From Candidatus Scatomorpha stercorigallinarum (GTDB lineage Bacteria > Bacillota_A > Clostridia > Oscillospirales > Oscillospiraceae): a stretch of DNA of 34,165 bases. Shown one piece after another: positions 31,234 to 34,165 of this stretch. The position numbers and the translations under genes were made by a program. The stretch covers positions 1 through 34,165 of the forward strand of contig DVOV01000101.1 in NCBI GenBank assembly GCA_018713375.1. The letters run 5' to 3'. Positions within the stretch are counted from its first letter, which is position 1, and every line of letters begins with the position of its first letter. The notes below the pieces were generated by a model. That model was given only the letters and a program-made list of their open reading frames with translations. It did not search any database and was not told where the DNA came from.

Positions 31234-32540
31234 AGAAACGGCTGTTTGCCATTCTGGCCTGCTGCCTTTCGCTGCTGATGCTGCTCTCGGCCTGCGGCGA
31301 AGAGCCCGCCGCGGAGGAGAGCGCCCCGCCGGCGGAGGAGAGCGAAGACCCCGCCGAGGAGAGCCCGGAGAGCTCCGGGGACGAGCCCGTAACGATAACC
31401 TACTGCAACTTCAACTCCTCCGGCGGCAATGAGGAGACGCTCCAGCGCATGTACGAGGCCTTCCATGAGGAATACCCCAACATCACCGTGGAGATCGAGA
31501 CCATCGCCATCGACGACTACTTCACCCAGATGCAGACCCGCGTGGCCGGCGGCACCGCCCCCGACTGCTACGAGATGAACATCGAGAACTTCGCCTCCTA
31601 CGCCAGCAAGGGCGTGCTCGCCCCCATCGAGGGCGTGGACCTCAGCGGCCTGGACGAGACGGCGCTCTCCGCCTTCACCGTGGACGGCGTGCAGTACGGC
31701 CTGCCCGGCAACTTCTCCAACGTCGTCCTGGTCTACAACAAGGACCTCTTTGACCAGGCCAATCTCGAGTACCCGACCTCCGACTGGACGCAGGAGGACG
31801 TCCAGGCTGCCGCCGAGGCCATCCACGCCCTGGGCGACGACATCTACGGCTACTACCAGCCGCTGACCTACAACGAGTTCTACAAGGCCTGCGCCCAGTT
31901 CGGCGGCAGCCTGCTCAACGAGGACAAGACCGAGTTCACCATCAACTCCCCCGAGAACGTGGCCGCGGCCCAGATGATGGCCGACCGCGTGCTCGTCACC
32001 AACGTGCAGCCCACCGCCGAGCAGATGGGCGGCATGGGCGACTGGGACCTCTTCATGAGCGGCCGCCTGGGCATGATACCCACCGGCATCTGGGCCTTCA
32101 ACACCTTCGCCGAGGGCTGCGACTTTGACTGGGACATCGCCATCGAGCCCGGCGAAGTGCAGAAGGCCACCCACTTCTTCTCCAACGCCTGTGTCGTCAA
32201 CGCCGAGAGCGAGAACAAGGACGCGGCCATGACCTGGATCACCTGGCTCTGCTCCAGCCCCGCCGCGGCCGAGATCCGCATCGAGGCCGGCTGGGACCTG
32301 CCCGCTGTCAACGACGAGGCCGTGCTCGCGAGCTACCTCGACCTCACCCCGCCGGAGAACCGCGAGGCCGTTTTCGAGAGCCTTGACTACCTGGTGGTCC
32401 CGCCCGTCATCGAGGACTACGCCCTCATGAGCGACATCATCGGCCAGCAGCTCGAAGCCGCCGCGGCCGGCACCGTCACCGTGCAGGAGGCGCTCGACGA
32501 GGCGCAGGCCCAGTGCGAGGCGCAGATCAGCCTGGGATAA
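31230..32540 (+). CDS. ABC sugar transporter, extracellular solute-binding lipoprotein (family 1)
   Basis: This 436-residue lipoprotein captures an oligosaccharide or sugar for import. The signal peptide with lipobox LSAC gives Cys22 as the lipid anchor. An acidic EE/P/A/S linker covers about 24-50, and the two-lobed family 1 binding domain follows (ITYCNFNSSGGNEETLQRMYEAF, then VAGGTAPDCYEMN, PTGIWAFNTF). The start is ATG 31230, ten bases after AAGGAGG (31213-31219). A nearer ATG at 31225 makes only ATG-AAA-TGA and overlaps the true start. It is followed by a hairpin and two permease genes. Substrate inferred to match the adjacent GH65/glycosidase pair. Confidence 0.95.
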   Translation: MKKRLFAILACCLSLLMLLSACGEEPAAEESAPPAEESEDPAEESPESSGDEPVTITYCNFNSSGGNEETLQRMYEAFHEEYPNITVEIETIAIDDYFTQMQTRVAGGTAPDCYEMNIENFASYASKGVLAPIEGVDLSGLDETALSAFTVDGVQYGLPGNFSNVVLVYNKDLFDQANLEYPTSDWTQEDVQAAAEAIHALGDDIYGYYQPLTYNEFYKACAQFGGSLLNEDKTEFTINSPENVAAAQMMADRVLVTNVQPTAEQMGGMGDWDLFMSGRLGMIPTGIWAFNTFAEGCDFDWDIAIEPGEVQKATHFFSNACVVNAESENKDAAMTWITWLCSSPAAAEIRIEAGWDLPAVNDEAVLASYLDLTPPENREAVFESLDYLVVPPVIEDYALMSDIIGQQLEAAAAGTVTVQEALDEAQAQCEAQISLG

Positions 32541-32551
32541 GCCAGAATTCC

Positions 32552-32578
32552 GGGGAGGGGGCCGCCCCCTCCCCATTT
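32552..32578 (+). terminator. Intercistronic hairpin between binding protein and permease genes
   Basis: A perfect 10-bp G/C stem (32552-32561 with 32565-32574), 3-base loop, then ATTTT. It probably stabilises or partially terminates the transcript so that the binding protein is made in excess over the permeases. Confidence 0.7.
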
Positions 32579-32599
32579 TGACAAGGAGAGTGAAAGGCC

Positions 32600-33529
32600 G
32601 TGAGACCAAAACGCAAGAGAGAAAAGCCCATACGCGGCCAGGGCGGCCTGCTCACGGCCTCGCCCTTCCTGCTGCCGAGCCTCATCGGCCTCGCCGTGTT
32701 CTCGCTGCTGCCGCTAGTCATCTCGCTCTTCCTCAGCCTCACGGACTGGAACGGGCTCGACCGGCTCGCCGACCCCGGCTTTTTCGCCGAGCACTTCGTG
32801 GGCCTTGAAAACTACCGGGCCATCCTGGGCGGCGGCGAGTTCTGGCAGGTGCTCGGCAACACGCTGGAGTACATCGCGCTCTACATCCCGCTGATGCTGG
32901 CCTGCTCGCTGGGCGTGGCCTACCTGCTCAGCCGCGAGCGCCGCGGCGTGACCGCCTTCCGCATCATCTACTACATCCCCGTGCTCACGAGCTGGGTAGC
33001 GGCGAGCATGATCTGGAAGAGCATGCTCTCGCCCCAGTACGGCGCGGTGAACGGCATCCTCGGCTTTTTCGGCATCGAGGGCCCCGGCTGGCTGCTGGAC
33101 GAAAACTGGGCCATGCCGGCCATCGTGCTGGTGAGCGTCTGGAAGGACATGGGCTTTTTCGGGCTCATACTGCTCTCCGGCATGATAGGCATCAACAGGA
33201 ACTACTACGAGGCCGCCTCGCTGGACGGCGCGGGGGCCTGGACGAAATTTGTCCGCATCACCCTGCCGCTGATGACGCCCGCCATCTTCTATGTGCTGGT
33301 GGTGAGCCTGATAAACGCCTTCCAGCTCTTCCCGCAGATCATGATAATGACCGACGGCGGGCCCAACGGCGCCACGCAGGTGATGGTCGAGCGCATATAC
33401 AAATACGGCTTCCGCTACTACCGCATGGGCTATGCCGCGGCCTTTTCCTGGCTGCTGTTCGTCATCATCATGGCCTGTACGGGCTTGCAGATGAAAGTTC
33501 AGGAGAGGTGGGTGAACTATGACTCGTAA
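32600..33529 (+). CDS. ABC sugar transporter permease, CUT1 type (MalF-like)
   Basis: This 309-residue inner-membrane permease has about six helices. The cytoplasmic EAA loop that contacts the ATPase is at about residues 204-228 (EAASLDGAGAWTKFVRITLP). The basic N-terminus precedes the first helix (SPFLLPSLIGLAVFSLLPLV). The start codon is GTG (32600), with AAGGAGAG upstream. The coding sequence overlaps the next permease by 11 bases. No ATPase gene is in the window; CUT1 systems often share a general MsmK/MsiK-type ATPase encoded elsewhere, or it may lie beyond the right edge. Confidence 0.95.
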   Translation: MRPKRKREKPIRGQGGLLTASPFLLPSLIGLAVFSLLPLVISLFLSLTDWNGLDRLADPGFFAEHFVGLENYRAILGGGEFWQVLGNTLEYIALYIPLMLACSLGVAYLLSRERRGVTAFRIIYYIPVLTSWVAASMIWKSMLSPQYGAVNGILGFFGIEGPGWLLDENWAMPAIVLVSVWKDMGFFGLILLSGMIGINRNYYEAASLDGAGAWTKFVRITLPLMTPAIFYVLVVSLINAFQLFPQIMIMTDGGPNGATQVMVERIYKYGFRYYRMGYAAAFSWLLFVIIMACTGLQMKVQERWVNYDS

Positions 33530-34165
33530 ACGCATCGCCGGCGGCGCGGGCTATTACATCGTCGCCGTGCTGCTGGCCGTCGTCGCCCTCGTGCCCTTCG
33601 CCTGGATGATCTCCACCTCGCTCAAGAGCCGCGGCGCGCTGATGAGCATACCGATAGAGTGGATACCGGCGGAGCCCACGCTGGACGCCTACGGCGAGGT
33701 GTTCTCGCGCTTTCCCTTCCTCAAGACCATCGGCAACAGCCTTTTTATCACCTGCTCCTTCACGCTCCTCACCATCATCTCGGCGAGCATGGCGGCCTTC
33801 GCCTTCGCCAAGATACGCTTCCGCGGCAGCCAGGCGGTGCTGGCGCTCTACCTGGCGACGATGATGATACCGACGCAGGTGACGATGATACCGCTCTTCG
33901 TCGTCATGAACAAGCTCGGCCTCATCGACAGCTACGCGAGCGTGATACTGCCGGGCATCTTCAAGCCCTTCGCCGTGTTCATGCTCGTTCAGCAGATGCG
34001 GGCGATACCGGAGGACTTCCTGGACGCGGCACGGATAGACGGCGCGGGAATTTTCCGGGTCTACCGGCGCATAGCCCTGCCCATGTGCGCGCCGACCATC
34101 GCCACGCTGGCCGTGACGACCTTCATGGAGAGCTGGAACGACTACCTCTGGCCGCTCCTCATGCT
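33519..34165 (+). CDS. ABC sugar transporter permease, CUT1 type (MalG-like), partial
   Basis: This gene is cut by the window end; 215 codons are visible and no stop is reached. ATG 33519-33521 lies inside the end of the first permease gene, with GAGGTG eight bases upstream. The first helix is YYIVAVLLAVVALVPFAW (12-29), followed by WMISTSLKS, typical of MalG-type partners. The EAA-type loop is at about 165-188 (EDFLDAARIDGAGIFRVYRR). ESWNDYLWPL near the edge is the conserved final region, so roughly 60 residues are missing. It pairs with the upstream permease to form the membrane channel. Confidence 0.94.
   Translation, partial: MTRKRIAGGAGYYIVAVLLAVVALVPFAWMISTSLKSRGALMSIPIEWIPAEPTLDAYGEVFSRFPFLKTIGNSLFITCSFTLLTIISASMAAFAFAKIRFRGSQAVLALYLATMMIPTQVTMIPLFVVMNKLGLIDSYASVILPGIFKPFAVFMLVQQMRAIPEDFLDAARIDGAGIFRVYRRIALPMCAPTIATLAVTTFMESWNDYLWPLLM

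Overview
The window is GC-rich (roughly two thirds by eye) and gene-dense. It looks like a chromosomal segment of a Gram-positive, anaerobic Clostridia-type bacterium, most plausibly from the Oscillospiraceae/Oscillospirales. That placement is inference from three things: the Firmicutes-style order yggS-sepF-divIVA-ileS-lspA-rluD, lipoproteins with LxAC lipoboxes, and S-layer-homology and FakB/DegV-type proteins. There are no rRNA or tRNA genes, CRISPR arrays or intact mobile elements. The longest stretches without a gene are about 170-195 bases, and both are described below.

Region 1 (1-11678, minus strand) is a long co-directional housekeeping block. Transcription runs from miaA and hfq through a HlyD-like adaptor, yggS, sepF, divIVA, ileS, lspA and an rluD-type pseudouridine synthase. 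It ends in a short carbon module: malic enzyme plus the two subunits of an iron-sulfur fumarase. Many junctions are 4-base stop/start overlaps. The adaptor gene appears to begin at a non-canonical ATA codon that overlaps the hfq stop.

Region 2 (11679-18690) holds a DegV fatty-acid-binding protein on the plus strand. It also holds the mismatch-repair genes mutL (minus) and miaB-mutS (plus), which diverge from two promoters with adjacent -35 boxes. This is a rearranged form of the usual mutS-mutL-miaA-hfq string.

Region 3 (18690-25937, plus strand) is a cell-envelope cluster. It comprises a CPBP membrane protease homologue, an MBOAT acyltransferase with its partner AlgJ/AlgX-like SGNH protein, a small lipoprotein, an SLH-transglutaminase protein and a large membrane-anchored M15 (VanX/VanY-type) peptidase. 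Together they suggest O-acetylation and remodelling of a surface polymer. This is the best candidate here for an undescribed multi-gene system. A double hairpin closes it.

Region 4 (25998-34165) is a carbohydrate-utilisation locus. A GH65 phosphorylase-like enzyme and an (alpha/alpha)6-barrel glycosidase-like protein form one operon. They diverge from a LacI regulator, followed by an ABC sugar-binding lipoprotein and two CUT1 permeases, the second cut by the window end. Two near-palindromic TTTAATCG-type operators sit just downstream of the two divergent promoters. Between lacI and the binding-protein gene lie two 25-bp direct repeats that may be the relic of an insertion-sequence end.
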